Source: Streptococcus taonis (lineage in GTDB: Bacteria > Bacillota > Bacilli > Lactobacillales > Streptococcaceae). From it: DNA of 64,000 nucleotides. This document shows, one piece after another, positions 27,258 through 35,836 of the stretch. A program made the translations under genes and the position numbers. The stretch covers positions 66,147 to 130,146 of the forward strand of contig NZ_JARZZP010000004.1 of NCBI RefSeq assembly GCF_029948085.1. Direction: 5' to 3'. Every line of letters begins with the position of its first letter. The first letter of the stretch is position 1. The notes under the pieces were generated by a model that saw only the letters and a list, made by a program, of their open reading frames with translations, was not told where the DNA came from and did not search any database.

Positions 27258-28913
27258 ATGTCATTTGATGGATTTTTTTTACACCACATGGTTGAGGAAT
27301 TGCGAACTGAACTACTAAATGGTCGCATCCAAAAGATAAATCAACCCTTTGACCAAGAATTGGTCCTGCAAATCCGTAGCAATCGTAAAAGTCATCGTTT
27401 GCTCCTGTCTGCCCATCCAGTTTTTGGACGCATCCAGCTGACCCAAACGACTTTTGAAAATCCAGCTCAACCTTCCACCTTTATCATGGTTTTGAGAAAG
27501 TATCTTCAAGGAGCAGTTATCGAGTCAATCGAGCAAATTGAAAACGATCGTATCGTGGAAATCACGGTTTCCAATAAAAACGAGATTGGAGACCATATCC
27601 AGGCCACACTCATCATCGAAATTATGGGGAAACACAGCAATATTCTCCTTGTAGATAAGTCTAGTCACAAAATCCTTGAAGTTATCAAGCATATCGGTTT
27701 CTCTCAAAATAGCTACCGTACCTTATTACCAGGTGCTACTTATATCGCTCCTCCAAGTACAGAAGCTCTCAATCCTTTTATGGTCAAGGACGAAAAACTC
27801 TTTGAGATTCTACAAACCCAAGAGTTAACTGCTAAAAACCTTCAAATCCTCTTTCAAGGTTTGGGAAGAGATACAGCAACCGAGTTAGAAAGACAACTGC
27901 TTAATGATAAACTAGCCACTTTCCGGCACTTCTTTGGACAAGAAACCAAACCTTGCCTAACAGATAAATCCTTTTCTTGTGTGCCTTTTTCTAGTAAAAC
28001 AGCGGAGAATTTTGACAGTCTTTCACAATTACTTGATGTCTATTACAAGGATAAAGCCGAACGTGACCGTGTGAAACAGCAGGCTAGCGAACTCATACGT
28101 CGCGTCGAAAACGAACTACAAAAGAATCGTCAAAAACTAAAGAAACAGGAACAAGAACTTCTGGCTACCGAAAATGCAGAAGAATTTCGTCAAAAAGGTG
28201 AGTTACTAACCACTTTCCTTCATCAAGTTCCCAATGACCAAGATCAGGTCATTTTGGAAAACTACTACACCAACCAGCCTATCACGATTGCACTTGATAA
28301 GGCTTTAACTCCAAACCAAAATGCTCAACGCTACTTCAAACGCTATCAGAAATTAAAAGAAGCTGTTAAATACTTGACTGATCTGATTGAAGAAACCAAG
28401 GCAACCATTCTCTATCTAGAAAGTGTCGAAACTGTCCTCAATCAAGCCGGACTCGATGAAATTGCTGAAATTCGTGAAGAATTGATCCAAACAGGATTTA
28501 TCCGACGAAGACAAAGGGAAAAAATCCAGAAACGACAGAAACCTGAGCAGTATCTAGCTAGTGATGGAAAAACGATCATCTTTGTGGGGCGCAATAACCT
28601 ACAAAACGAGGAATTGACCTTTAAAATGTCCCGTAAAGAAGAACTCTGGTTCCACGCTAAGGACATCCCTGGAAGTCATGTTGTTATCTCAGGCAATCTC
28701 AATCCTACTGATGAGGTTAAAACAGACGCTGCAGAACTTGCAGCCTACTTCTCTAAGGGACGTCTCTCAAATCTCGTTCAGGTAGATATGATTGAAGTTA
28801 AAAAACTCAACAAACCAACTGGTGGAAAACCTGGTTTTGTCACCTATACTGGGCAAAAGACCCTCCGTGTTACACCCGACCCTGAAAAAATTCAGTCCAT
28901 GAAAATCAAATAA
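27258..28913 (+). CDS. pavA: NFACT protein RqcH / fibronectin-binding protein PavA
   Basis: A 551-residue NFACT-family protein. It has an N-terminal NFACT-N domain starting MSFDGFFLHHMVEEL, a helix-rich coiled-coil middle (about 255-430) and a C-terminal NFACT-R domain with SRKEELWFHAKDIPGSHVVI. Homologues called RqcH add alanine tails to nascent chains on stalled 50S subunits. In pneumococcus the protein is known as PavA and affects adherence although it has no export signal. The start at 27258 follows GAGGAGAG. An upstream in-frame ATG at 27231 is less likely. Confidence 0.95.
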   Translation: MSFDGFFLHHMVEELRTELLNGRIQKINQPFDQELVLQIRSNRKSHRLLLSAHPVFGRIQLTQTTFENPAQPSTFIMVLRKYLQGAVIESIEQIENDRIVEITVSNKNEIGDHIQATLIIEIMGKHSNILLVDKSSHKILEVIKHIGFSQNSYRTLLPGATYIAPPSTEALNPFMVKDEKLFEILQTQELTAKNLQILFQGLGRDTATELERQLLNDKLATFRHFFGQETKPCLTDKSFSCVPFSSKTAENFDSLSQLLDVYYKDKAERDRVKQQASELIRRVENELQKNRQKLKKQEQELLATENAEEFRQKGELLTTFLHQVPNDQDQVILENYYTNQPITIALDKALTPNQNAQRYFKRYQKLKEAVKYLTDLIEETKATILYLESVETVLNQAGLDEIAEIREELIQTGFIRRRQREKIQKRQKPEQYLASDGKTIIFVGRNNLQNEELTFKMSRKEELWFHAKDIPGSHVVISGNLNPTDEVKTDAAELAAYFSKGRLSNLVQVDMIEVKKLNKPTGGKPGFVTYTGQKTLRVTPDPEKIQSMKIK

Positions 28914-28973
28914 GTCTTGTATACTGGGGGCTGTTACTGCTAAAGACTCAAATAAAAATGGGAGGTGCGTTCA

Positions 28974-29831
28974 ATGCTACGGCATATCAAATCTATTTTA
29001 ACCATAATATTCGGAGCAGCCATTTATGCCTTCGGACTCACGTATTTTGTTGTGCCCCACCACTTATTCGAGGGTGGAGCAACGGGAATCACCTTGATTA
29101 CCTATTATCTCTTTAACATCCCTATCTCCGTGATGAACCTCATCATCAATATCCCATTATTCATTCTAGCCTGGAAAATTTTTGGTGCAAAGACCCTATA
29201 CAGCAGCCTGCTTGGTACTATTTCCTTATCCATTTGGCTAGCAATCTTTGAGAAGATTCCTCTCAACTTTAATCTTGAAGGAGATCTTGTCATCGTTGCT
29301 TTAGTTGCGGGTGTTCTTTTGGGACTTGGTCTAGGTATTATCTTCAATGCTGGTGGTACCACTGGAGGAACAGATATCGTCGCTCGAATCCTGAACAAGT
29401 ACACCAATATCTCCGTAGGGAAATTACTCTTTGCACTAGACTTCCTCATCTTAATGCTCATTTTAATTATCTTCCAAGACCTTCGTCTCGTTACTTATAC
29501 ACTTCTATTTGACTTCATCGTCTCAAGAGTTATTGACTTGATTGGTGAAGGCGGATATGCTGGAAAAGGTTTTATGATTATCACTCAAAAGCCTATGGAA
29601 GTGGCAGATAAAATCAATGAAGAGCTAGGTCGAGGTGTCACCTTCATATCTGGACAAGGTTACTACAGTCAAAAAGATTTAAAAATTATCTACTGTATCG
29701 TAGCAAGAAATGAAATGATTAAGATGAAAGAATTGATTCATACGATTGATCCTAAGGCCTTTATTACCATCACTGAAGCTCACGAAATTCTTGGAGAAGG
29801 CTTCACCTTTGTAAAAGAAGAAACTTCATAA
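28974..29831 (+). CDS. YitT-family membrane protein (DUF161 plus DUF2179)
   Basis: A 285-residue protein with five or six N-terminal helices containing FNAGGTTGGTDIVARIL, and a C-terminal soluble DUF2179 domain (about 200-285) with RGVTFISGQGYYSQKDLKIIYC. The function is unknown. The ATG at 28974 has GGAGG 8 nt before it. A GTG at 28965 overlaps that site and is rejected. It lies 60 nt downstream of pavA, and an IS630 element follows its stop closely. Confidence 0.9.
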   Translation: MLRHIKSILTIIFGAAIYAFGLTYFVVPHHLFEGGATGITLITYYLFNIPISVMNLIINIPLFILAWKIFGAKTLYSSLLGTISLSIWLAIFEKIPLNFNLEGDLVIVALVAGVLLGLGLGIIFNAGGTTGGTDIVARILNKYTNISVGKLLFALDFLILMLILIIFQDLRLVTYTLLFDFIVSRVIDLIGEGGYAGKGFMIITQKPMEVADKINEELGRGVTFISGQGYYSQKDLKIIYCIVARNEMIKMKELIHTIDPKAFITITEAHEILGEGFTFVKEETS

Positions 29832-29875
29832 CACATAGACAACAAAAATAGTACATAATGTGGTATAATCTTTTT

Positions 29876-30205
29876 ATGGCATATTCAATAGATTTTCGTA
29901 AAAAAGTTCTCGCTTATTGTGAGAGAACAGGTAGTATAACAGAAGCATCACACATTTTCCAAATCTCACGTAATACCATTTATTGCTGGTTAAAGCTAAA
30001 AGAGAAAACAGGAGAGCTAAACCATCAAGTAAAAGGAACAAAACCAAGAAAAGTTGATAGAGATAGACTTAAAAACTATCTTACTGACAATCCGGACGCT
30101 TATTTGACTGAAATAGCTTCTGAATTTGGCTATCATCCAACTACTATCCACTATGCTCTCAAAGCTATGGGGTACACTCGAAAAAAAGAATCACACCTAC
30201 TATGA
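29876..30205 (+). CDS. IS630 transposase, N-terminal part (orfA)
   Basis: A 109-residue DNA-binding portion with two helix-turn-helix units (GSITEASHIFQISRNTIYCW and YLTEIASEFGYHPTTIHYAL). It ends shortly after an A7 run at 30181-30187. Dropping one A (A6) would fuse it to the catalytic frame downstream. The start MAYSIDFRKK is typical of the family. Confidence 0.88.
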   Translation: MAYSIDFRKKVLAYCERTGSITEASHIFQISRNTIYCWLKLKEKTGELNHQVKGTKPRKVDRDRLKNYLTDNPDAYLTEIASEFGYHPTTIHYALKAMGYTRKKESHLL

Positions 30206-30725
30206 ACAAGATCCAGAAAAAGTAGCTTTATTTCTTAAAAAATTTAATAGTTTAAAGCATCTAGCACCTGTTTATATTGATGAAACAGGATTCGATACTT
30301 ATTTTTATCGAGAATATGGTCGCTCTTTAAAAGGTCAGTTAATAAGAGGTAAAATATCTGGAAGAAGATATCAGAGGATCTCACTGGTTGCAGGGCTAAC
30401 AAATGGTGAGTTAATCGCTCCAATGACTTACGAAGAGACGATGACGAGCGACTTTTTTGAAGCTTGGTTTCAGAAGTTTCTCTTACCAACATTAAACACA
30501 CCATCAGTTATTATGGATAATGCAAGATTCCATAGAATGGGGAAGCTAGAGTTCTTATGTGAAAAATTTGGGCATAAACTTTTACCACTTCCTCCCTACT
30601 CACCTGAGTACAATCCTATTGAGAAGAAATGGGCTCATATTAAAAAGCATCTCAAAAAAGTATTGCCAAGTTGCAATACTTTTTTCGAGGCTCTTTTGTC
30701 CTGTTCTTGTTTCAGTTTATTATAA
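30190..30725 (+). CDS. IS630 transposase, catalytic part (orfB)
   Basis: The DDE catalytic half, in the +1 frame relative to orfA. Catalytic residues are visible: Asp in VYIDETGFD, Asp in VIMDNARFH and Glu in YNPIEKKWAHIK. There is no convincing own start codon with a ribosome site, so expression probably needs frameshifting on the A7 run. Coordinates start just past the run. The open frame extends back to 30126. It may be an active fused transposase, or a one-base homopolymer mutation may have split it. Confidence 0.8.
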
Positions 30726-30759
30726 CTTCGAATTTGAAGTTACTATTTTTTTGATGATA

Positions 30760-30787
30760 AAAACGGAAGAAACAAATCTTCCGTTTT
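30760..30787 (-). terminator. Terminator of nox
   Basis: AAAACGGAAGA/TCTTCCGTTTT with a six-base loop and a minus-strand T-run lies just past the nox stop codon. Confidence 0.85.
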
Positions 30788-30795
30788 ACAAATCA

Positions 30796-32175
30796 TTATT
30801 TTTCAGCTGTAAGTGCAGCCATTGTGATGTAGTTGTATGGTTTGTTGAAGTGTGGCAAGAAGAATAGGTCTGTCAATGCCAATTTTTCAATTGTAACATG
30901 TTCTTGGATAGCAAGTGAGAACATGTGAATTCCCATAGCAATTCCAGGATCACGTGATACCATTTGAGCACCAAGGATTTCACGGCTATCTTTGTCGAAG
31001 ACAATCTTGATAGCTACTTCATGGTTGTCATGTTTCATAAATTCTGGTTTTTGAAGATCGTTGAAGCCAGTTTCAGTTGCATTGTAGCCTGCAGCTTTTG
31101 CTTTTTCAAGAGTCAAACCAGTTGAAACCATGTGAAGACCGTAGATAGAGATACCGTTTGATCCTTGAACACCGATTCCTTCAAGCTCATGTCCACAAGC
31201 ATTGTAAGCACCAACGATACCAGTACGTACAGCGTTTGATGCAAGAGCGATGTAGCTAGTGTCTTTACGAGCGTTGTCATAAACAGTTGCACAGTCACCC
31301 ACAGCGAACACACCTGGAAGTGAAGTTTCTTGTTTCTTGTTAACAAGGAAAGCACCGTTGCGGAAGAGTTCAATCTTACCATCAGCAAGAGCTGTGTTAG
31401 GACGGAAACCAACTGCAAGGATAACCATATCAACGTCAAAGCTTTCTTTGTCAGTGATCAAGCGTTCAACTTTACCGTCACCTTTGATAGCTTTAACAGT
31501 TTGTCCAAGTGCCAAGCGGATGTTGTGGTCTTCCAAGTTCTTAGCCATCAATTGCGTGAAGTCTTTATCGTAGTAACCGTTTAAGACTGTGTCTACGATA
31601 TCAACAAGGACAACTTCTTTTCCAAGACGTTCGAATGCTTCAGCAAGCTCAACACCGATGTATCCACCACCGACAACAGCGATACGTTCAAGATGTTTGC
31701 TCTTGTCAGCAAGTTTGTTGATCACTTCTTCAGCATTTTGGTACAATTTAACGAATTGAACATTTTCAAGAGTTGCTTTGAATTCGCGGTTACCTTTAAC
31801 AATTTCAACACCTTCGATTGGTGGCAAGATTGGAGTTGAACCTGTAGCAAAGATCAATTTTTCGTATGATTCTTTGTGTTCTTTTCCGTCAACTTCTGCA
31901 GTAACAACTTTGTTGTCATAGTCGATTGAAAGAACTGGTGAGTTCATGTAAACTTTAGCACCCTTTGCTTCCAATTTTTCTTTATCTGAGTAGAAGAGAC
32001 CTTCTGGACCATCGATTTGTTCACCAATCCATAGAGCCATTCCACATCCTAGGAATGAAATGTTTGAGTTTTGGTCAAAAACAACGATTTCATTTTCACT
32101 TCCAAAATTGTCCAACATAGTGTTGATACAAGCTGTTCCAGCGTGGTTAGCACCCACGACTACGATTTTACTCAT
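30796..32175 (-). CDS. nox: NADH oxidase (water-forming)
   Basis: A 459-residue flavoenzyme of the pyridine nucleotide-disulfide family that reduces O2 to water with NADH and so regenerates NAD+. The FAD site is [16 protein letters not shown] and the redox Cys is in [10 protein letters not shown] (about residue 44). The NADH-binding motif is [16 protein letters not shown]. The single Cys that cycles through sulfenic acid marks the four-electron type. It is monocistronic, with a clear promoter overlapped by a perfect cre site, so CcpA repression is expected. Confidence 0.96.
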   Translation of the reverse strand: MSKIVVVGANHAGTACINTMLDNFGSENEIVVFDQNSNISFLGCGMALWIGEQIDGPEGLFYSDKEKLEAKGAKVYMNSPVLSIDYDNKVVTAEVDGKEHKESYEKLIFATGSTPILPPIEGVEIVKGNREFKATLENVQFVKLYQNAEEVINKLADKSKHLERIAVVGGGYIGVELAEAFERLGKEVVLVDIVDTVLNGYYDKDFTQLMAKNLEDHNIRLALGQTVKAIKGDGKVERLITDKESFDVDMVILAVGFRPNTALADGKIELFRNGAFLVNKKQETSLPGVFAVGDCATVYDNARKDTSYIALASNAVRTGIVGAYNACGHELEGIGVQGSNGISIYGLHMVSTGLTLEKAKAAGYNATETGFNDLQKPEFMKHDNHEVAIKIVFDKDSREILGAQMVSRDPGIAMGIHMFSLAIQEHVTIEKLALTDLFFLPHFNKPYNYITMAALTAEK

Positions 32176-32213
32176 AAGATAATTCCTACCTTTAATTTTT
32201 TATTTACCTTTCT

Positions 32214-32242
32214 AGTATATCATTTTCTGTGAGCGTTTACAA
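32214..32242 (-). promoter_or_regulatory. nox promoter with overlapping cre (CcpA) site
   Basis: Minus strand: -35 TTGTAA (32237-32242), 17-nt spacer, -10 TATACT (32214-32219). The stretch TGTAAACGCTCACA (32228-32241) matches the cre consensus TGWAANCGNTNWCA at every defined position and overlaps the -35 and spacer. CcpA bound there should block RNA polymerase. Confidence 0.8.
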
Positions 32243-32378
32243 GCTTTTTACTTATTTTCCCTTATTTTCGAAAACACTAGAAACATATATTAATTTATTT
32301 TCAGTGTTTTCAAATTAAATTTTAAGGAAATATAGTTTTTTTGAGCATATTTCTTGACTTTTTGTAAAAAATAATTTG

Positions 32379-32392
32379 TGAAAACGCTGACT
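32379..32392 (+). promoter_or_regulatory. cre-like site upstream of the apbE operon
   Basis: TGAAAACGCTGACT matches the cre consensus except at the last base. It lies about 100 nt upstream of the likely apbE start. Related GAAAACACT blocks occur at 32270-32280 (+) and 32302-32312 (-), so another regulator with this half-site is also possible. No clean promoter was found for this operon. Confidence 0.45.
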
Positions 32393-32493
32393 TTATGATA
32401 TTCTATTTATATGGAAATGAAATTTAAATCTTCAGATTGCTTTCATATCTAGATTTACAACTATTTCCAAGTGACTTGAAAGGAGTTGGTTTT

Positions 32494-33408
32494 TTGTCTC
32501 TTAGTTCATCTTCTGAACGACTAATGGGAACTACGATTACCATTTCCTTAGTACATGATCAGGCTGATAGTCTGCTCAGGCAAGCTTTTGATTTGCTTAA
32601 GGAGCTTGAATTTCGCTTCAATGCCAATAGTTCTGAATCGGAATTGATGGAAATCAATCATCAAGCTGGAATTGCTCCAGTCAAGGTACACCCTGATTTA
32701 TTTGAACTGATTTCCTTAGGTTTAGACCATAGTCTAGCGCCTGGAAGTCATCTCAATATCAGTATCGGTCCTTTGGTACAAACCTGGCGTATTGGTTTTT
32801 CCGATGCAAAAGTTGCTAGTCCTGAAGAAATTTCTTCGGTTTTACCATTGATAGATCCCCGTTTTATCAAACTTGATTCAATTTCCTCTACTGTTTTCTT
32901 AGAAAAGAAAGGAATGAAAATTGATTTAGGTTGTCTAGCAAAGGGCTATAGCGCAGATAAGGTTGCTACTTTCTTAAAAGAAAATGGTGTCACTTCTGCT
33001 CTTATCAATCTTGGAGGAAATATCCTTACCATTGGTAATAACCAAGCCAGAAATGGACAACCTTGGCAAATTGGTATTCAAGACCCTAATCATCCACGTG
33101 GTAATCACCTGATGACCTTATCTATTACTGGAAAATCTGTTGTTACTTCTGGAATTTATGAACGGCATCTTGAAATCGATGGAAAGGATTATCATCACAT
33201 TTTCGATAGTGAAACTGGCTATCCTATTGAAACGGATTTGGCTAGTTTAACGATTATATCTGACCGCTCAGTTGATGGTGAGATATGGACCACACGATTG
33301 TTTGGCCAACGTAGCGCTTCTATCATGTGGCAAATCGAAAATATCGATGGAATCGAAGCCATCCTTATTGATAAAGATGGACATATCGCTTGTTCATCCG
33401 GTATCTAA
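32494..33408 (+). CDS. apbE: ApbE-type FAD:protein FMN transferase, cytosolic
   Basis: A 304-residue enzyme that transfers FMN from FAD onto a Ser/Thr of a target motif. Seen blocks are ERLMGTTITI at the N-terminus, IDLGCLAKGYSADKV, ALINLGGNI and HIFDSETGYPIE followed by the metal-binding Asp in SVDGEIWTT. No signal peptide or lipobox is present, so it works inside the cell. I prefer the TTG at 32494 (AAAGGAG 8 nt upstream) over the ATG at 32437, whose extra residues match nothing known to me. It is the first gene of an operon with two flavoproteins. The second carries matching target motifs. Confidence 0.9.
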   Translation: MSLSSSSERLMGTTITISLVHDQADSLLRQAFDLLKELEFRFNANSSESELMEINHQAGIAPVKVHPDLFELISLGLDHSLAPGSHLNISIGPLVQTWRIGFSDAKVASPEEISSVLPLIDPRFIKLDSISSTVFLEKKGMKIDLGCLAKGYSADKVATFLKENGVTSALINLGGNILTIGNNQARNGQPWQIGIQDPNHPRGNHLMTLSITGKSVVTSGIYERHLEIDGKDYHHIFDSETGYPIETDLASLTIISDRSVDGEIWTTRLFGQRSASIMWQIENIDGIEAILIDKDGHIACSSGI

Positions 33409-33448
33409 AGATAAATAATAAATAATGCAAAAAGAGAAAGGAAAGCTC

Positions 33449-34054
33449 ATGCTAAAACTTATTGCTATTGTAGGAACTAACTCTAAACGTTCCACAAACC
33501 GCCAACTGCTTCAATATATGCAAAAACACTTTGCTGATAAAGCAGAAATCGAATTGGTAGAAATTAAAGACCTACCAGTCTTCAACAAACCTGCAGATAA
33601 ACTTATTCCTGCAGAAGCCTTGGAAATCGCTGCAAAAATCGAAGCAGCTGATGGTGTGATTATCGGTACTCCTGAATATGATCACTCAATTCCTGCCGTT
33701 CTTATGAGCGCTCTTGCTTGGATTTCTTATGGAGTATTTCCACTCCTTAACAAACCAGTGATGATCACAGGCGCTTCATACGGTACACTCGGTTCTTCAC
33801 GTGCTCAATTGCAACTCCGTCAAATCTTGAATGCGCCAGAAATTAAAGCAAATGTTCTTCCAGATGAGTTCTTGCTCTCTCATTCTCTTCAAGCATTCGA
33901 TAAGAATGGTGACTTGGTAGATCTTGATGTCATCAAGAAATTGGATGCCATCTTTGATGACTTCCGTATCTTTGTCAAGATTACTGAAAAATTGCGTAAT
34001 GCACAAGAACTTCTTCGTAAAGATGCAGAAGAATTTGACTGGGAAAATTTGTAA
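33449..34054 (+). CDS. NAD(P)H-dependent FMN reductase (flavodoxin-like)
   Basis: A 201-residue FMN_red-family protein with the phosphate-binding loop GTNSKRSTN and the substrate loop GTPEYDHSIPAVLMSALAW. It reduces flavin or quinone-type acceptors with NAD(P)H. The start at 33449 follows AAAGGAAAG. It sits between apbE and a larger paralogue with the same domain, all on one transcript with short gaps. It could supply electrons to the flavinylated tail of the downstream protein. That is inference. Confidence 0.88.
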   Translation: MLKLIAIVGTNSKRSTNRQLLQYMQKHFADKAEIELVEIKDLPVFNKPADKLIPAEALEIAAKIEAADGVIIGTPEYDHSIPAVLMSALAWISYGVFPLLNKPVMITGASYGTLGSSRAQLQLRQILNAPEIKANVLPDEFLLSHSLQAFDKNGDLVDLDVIKKLDAIFDDFRIFVKITEKLRNAQELLRKDAEEFDWENL

Positions 34055-34071
34055 GATAGGAGATCGAAAGA

Positions 34072-35307
34072 ATGAAATTTGTTGGACTTGTTGGATCAAA
34101 CTATGACCAATCATATAACCGCAAACTCTTGGAATTCATCCGTCGTAACTTCAAACTAAAATTTGAATTAGAAGTTCTTGAAATCGATGAAGTCCCAATG
34201 TTTAACCAAGACGAAAAATGGGACGAAAGCTTCCAGTTGCGCCTTCTTTACAATAAAATTACTCGTGCTGATGGTGTGATTATTGCTACTCCTGAGCACA
34301 ACCATACAATTTCTGCTTCACTCAAGTCAGTTCTTGAATGGCTTTCATATGAAGTACATCCATTTGAAAACAAACCAGTGATGATCGTGGGTGCTTCTTA
34401 CTACGACCAAGGAACTTCTCGTGCGCAAGTTCACCTTCGTAAAATCCTTGACGCACCAGGGGTGAATGCCTACACATTACCAGGTAATGAATTCCTTCTT
34501 GGAAAAGCTAAAGAAGCTTTTGATGCTAACGGAAATATTATCAACGAAGGAACTGTTAAATTCCTTGAAACTTGCTTAGATAACTTTGTCAAATACGTAG
34601 GAGTCGTTTCTAAATTGAAAAAACCAAAACCAATTGAACCAGAAGACTTGGATTGTGGAAAACCAATCGCTACAACTATTACAGAAGTTGACCCTGATGA
34701 TCCAGAATGGGTAGAAAAAGTTGCAGAAATTACAGGTGCTGTATCTGGGGATACATACGTTAAACTTGACCATGGTATCCTTACAGTTAACCAAATTGAT
34801 ATGTTCTTGAAAGCTATGCCATTTGAATTGACATATGCTGACGATAACAACCAATTCCTATACTACAACAACGCTCACCAAGATCCAGATACCATGTTTG
34901 CTAAACGTGTACCATCTCAATCTGGTAGCCGTATGTCAACAGTTCACGGTTCACTTCCACCAGCACGTATGAAAAATGTTGAGTGGGTTATTGGAACTCT
35001 TAGGAACGGTAACCAAGAATACGTACGTACAATTGTCCCAGGTTCACCTGCTGGTGTTATCAATACTCACAACTACCAAGCAATGTACTATCCTGATGGT
35101 TCATATGCTGGTATCAATGAAATTGTCTTTAACTTCCAACCATGGCTTGACTGGTACTTGAAAGAAACTGGTCAACGTTTGGTAGGAGGAAGCGGTCCGT
35201 TTGCTCCTGCTGGAGGCCACGGTGACGCAGATGCTACTTCTGGTGCTTCTGACTCAGCTGACGGAGGCCATGGAGATGCGGACGCTACTTCTGGTGCAAG
35301 TAACTAA
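34072..35307 (+). CDS. Flavodoxin-like/PAS oxidoreductase with two C-terminal flavinylation motifs
   Basis: A 411-residue protein in three parts. An FMN_red domain (1-190) has GSNYDQSYN and ATPEHNHTISASLKSVLEW. A DUF438/PAS-like domain (about 240-365) starts KAMPFELTYADDNNQFLYY. A Gly/Ala/Asp-rich tail (381-411) carries a 17-residue unit repeated nearly twice, each ending DATSGAS. That matches the ApbE acceptor pattern Dxx(S/T)GA(T/S), with Ser393 and Ser410 as likely FMN sites. With apbE two genes upstream, covalent flavinylation is strongly suggested. It starts 17 nt after the preceding gene. Confidence 0.85.
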   Translation: MKFVGLVGSNYDQSYNRKLLEFIRRNFKLKFELEVLEIDEVPMFNQDEKWDESFQLRLLYNKITRADGVIIATPEHNHTISASLKSVLEWLSYEVHPFENKPVMIVGASYYDQGTSRAQVHLRKILDAPGVNAYTLPGNEFLLGKAKEAFDANGNIINEGTVKFLETCLDNFVKYVGVVSKLKKPKPIEPEDLDCGKPIATTITEVDPDDPEWVEKVAEITGAVSGDTYVKLDHGILTVNQIDMFLKAMPFELTYADDNNQFLYYNNAHQDPDTMFAKRVPSQSGSRMSTVHGSLPPARMKNVEWVIGTLRNGNQEYVRTIVPGSPAGVINTHNYQAMYYPDGSYAGINEIVFNFQPWLDWYLKETGQRLVGGSGPFAPAGGHGDADATSGASDSADGGHGDADATSGASN

Positions 35308-35458
35308 TACTCAATGAAAATCAAAGAGCAAACTAGGAAGCTAGCCGCAGGTTGCTCAAAGCACTGCTTTGAGGTTGTAGATAGAACTGACGAAGTCAGT
35401 AACATATATACGGCAAGGTGAAGCTGACGTGGTTTGAATTTGATTTTCGATGAGTATA
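35308..35458. repeat. BOX element (boxA-boxB-boxC)
   Basis: It starts TACTCAATGAAAATCAAAG, adjacent to the stop of the flavoprotein gene, and ends TTTTCGATGAGTATA. It contains the boxA, one 45-nt boxB-type unit ending AACTGACGAAGTCAG, and boxC with GCTGACGTGGTTTG. BOX repeats are intergenic in pneumococcus and its relatives and can change expression of adjacent genes. Confidence 0.92.
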
Positions 35459-35470
35459 AAATTTAATACT

Positions 35471-35497
35471 AAAGGAACCTCTTTAGGTTCCTTTTTT
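35471..35497 (+). terminator. Terminator of the apbE flavoprotein operon
   Basis: AAAGGAACC/GGTTCCTTT followed by a T-run, 12 nt past the BOX element. Confidence 0.85.
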
Positions 35498-35504
35498 TAA
35501 AACA

Positions 35505-35536
35505 AAAACTCGGTTAGTAAAATCTAACCGAGTTTT
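35505..35536 (-). terminator. Terminator of the glyQ-glyS-DUF896 operon
   Basis: AAAACTCGGTTAG/CTAACCGAGTTTT with a six-base loop, 13 nt past the DUF896 gene stop. The stem is A/T-flanked on both sides. Confidence 0.85.
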
Positions 35537-35549
35537 CTATATCTCAAAA

Positions 35550-35807
35550 TTATGAATTTGGATCGTCAAGACTACGACCATGCAAGCCTTTTTCACGTTG
35601 TACCTGACGAAGTTTTTCAGGAGTCACATCATTTCCATCTTCATCTACGATTTTGATCCCTTCAATGTGATGACGAACTGAACGACGATATCCTTCGATA
35701 TATTCCTCACGAAGTTTAGCTTGTTCTACTTTTTCTTCTGCAGTCAAGCCTTCAGTTTTTTTCTTTTTCGCAAGCTCATTAATACGAGCGATTTTTTCTG
35801 GTGTCAT
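35550..35807 (-). CDS. DUF896 (YnzC-like) small protein
   Basis: An 85-residue protein with the family pattern [17 protein letters not shown]...GLTAEEK near the start, and [19 protein letters not shown]. The function is unknown. Bacillus members are small cytosolic helical proteins, one of them in an SOS operon. It starts 29 nt after glyS and precedes the operon terminator. Its position after glyS is the same as in pneumococcus. Confidence 0.9.
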   Translation of the reverse strand: MTPEKIARINELAKKKKTEGLTAEEKVEQAKLREEYIEGYRRSVRHHIEGIKIVDEDGNDVTPEKLRQVQREKGLHGRSLDDPNS

Positions 35808-35836
35808 ATTTGAACCTCCAATCTACTTTTTAATTT

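Larger units (their letters stand above)
29844..30750 (+). mobile_element. IS630-family insertion sequence (IS630-Spn1-like)
   Basis: Two overlapping transposase frames are bounded by a candidate 10-bp inverted repeat: AAAAATAGTA at 29844-29853 and its complement TACTATTTTT at 30741-30750. The roughly 0.9 kb size fits this family. Flanking TA target duplications are not obvious, so the ends are approximate. It sits between the yitT-like gene and the nox terminator. Confidence 0.7.

Noticed and set aside
32354-32399. TTGACT (32354) with TATGAT (32394) as the apbE promoter
   Set aside because: The spacing is 34 nt, far from the 16-18 nt needed.
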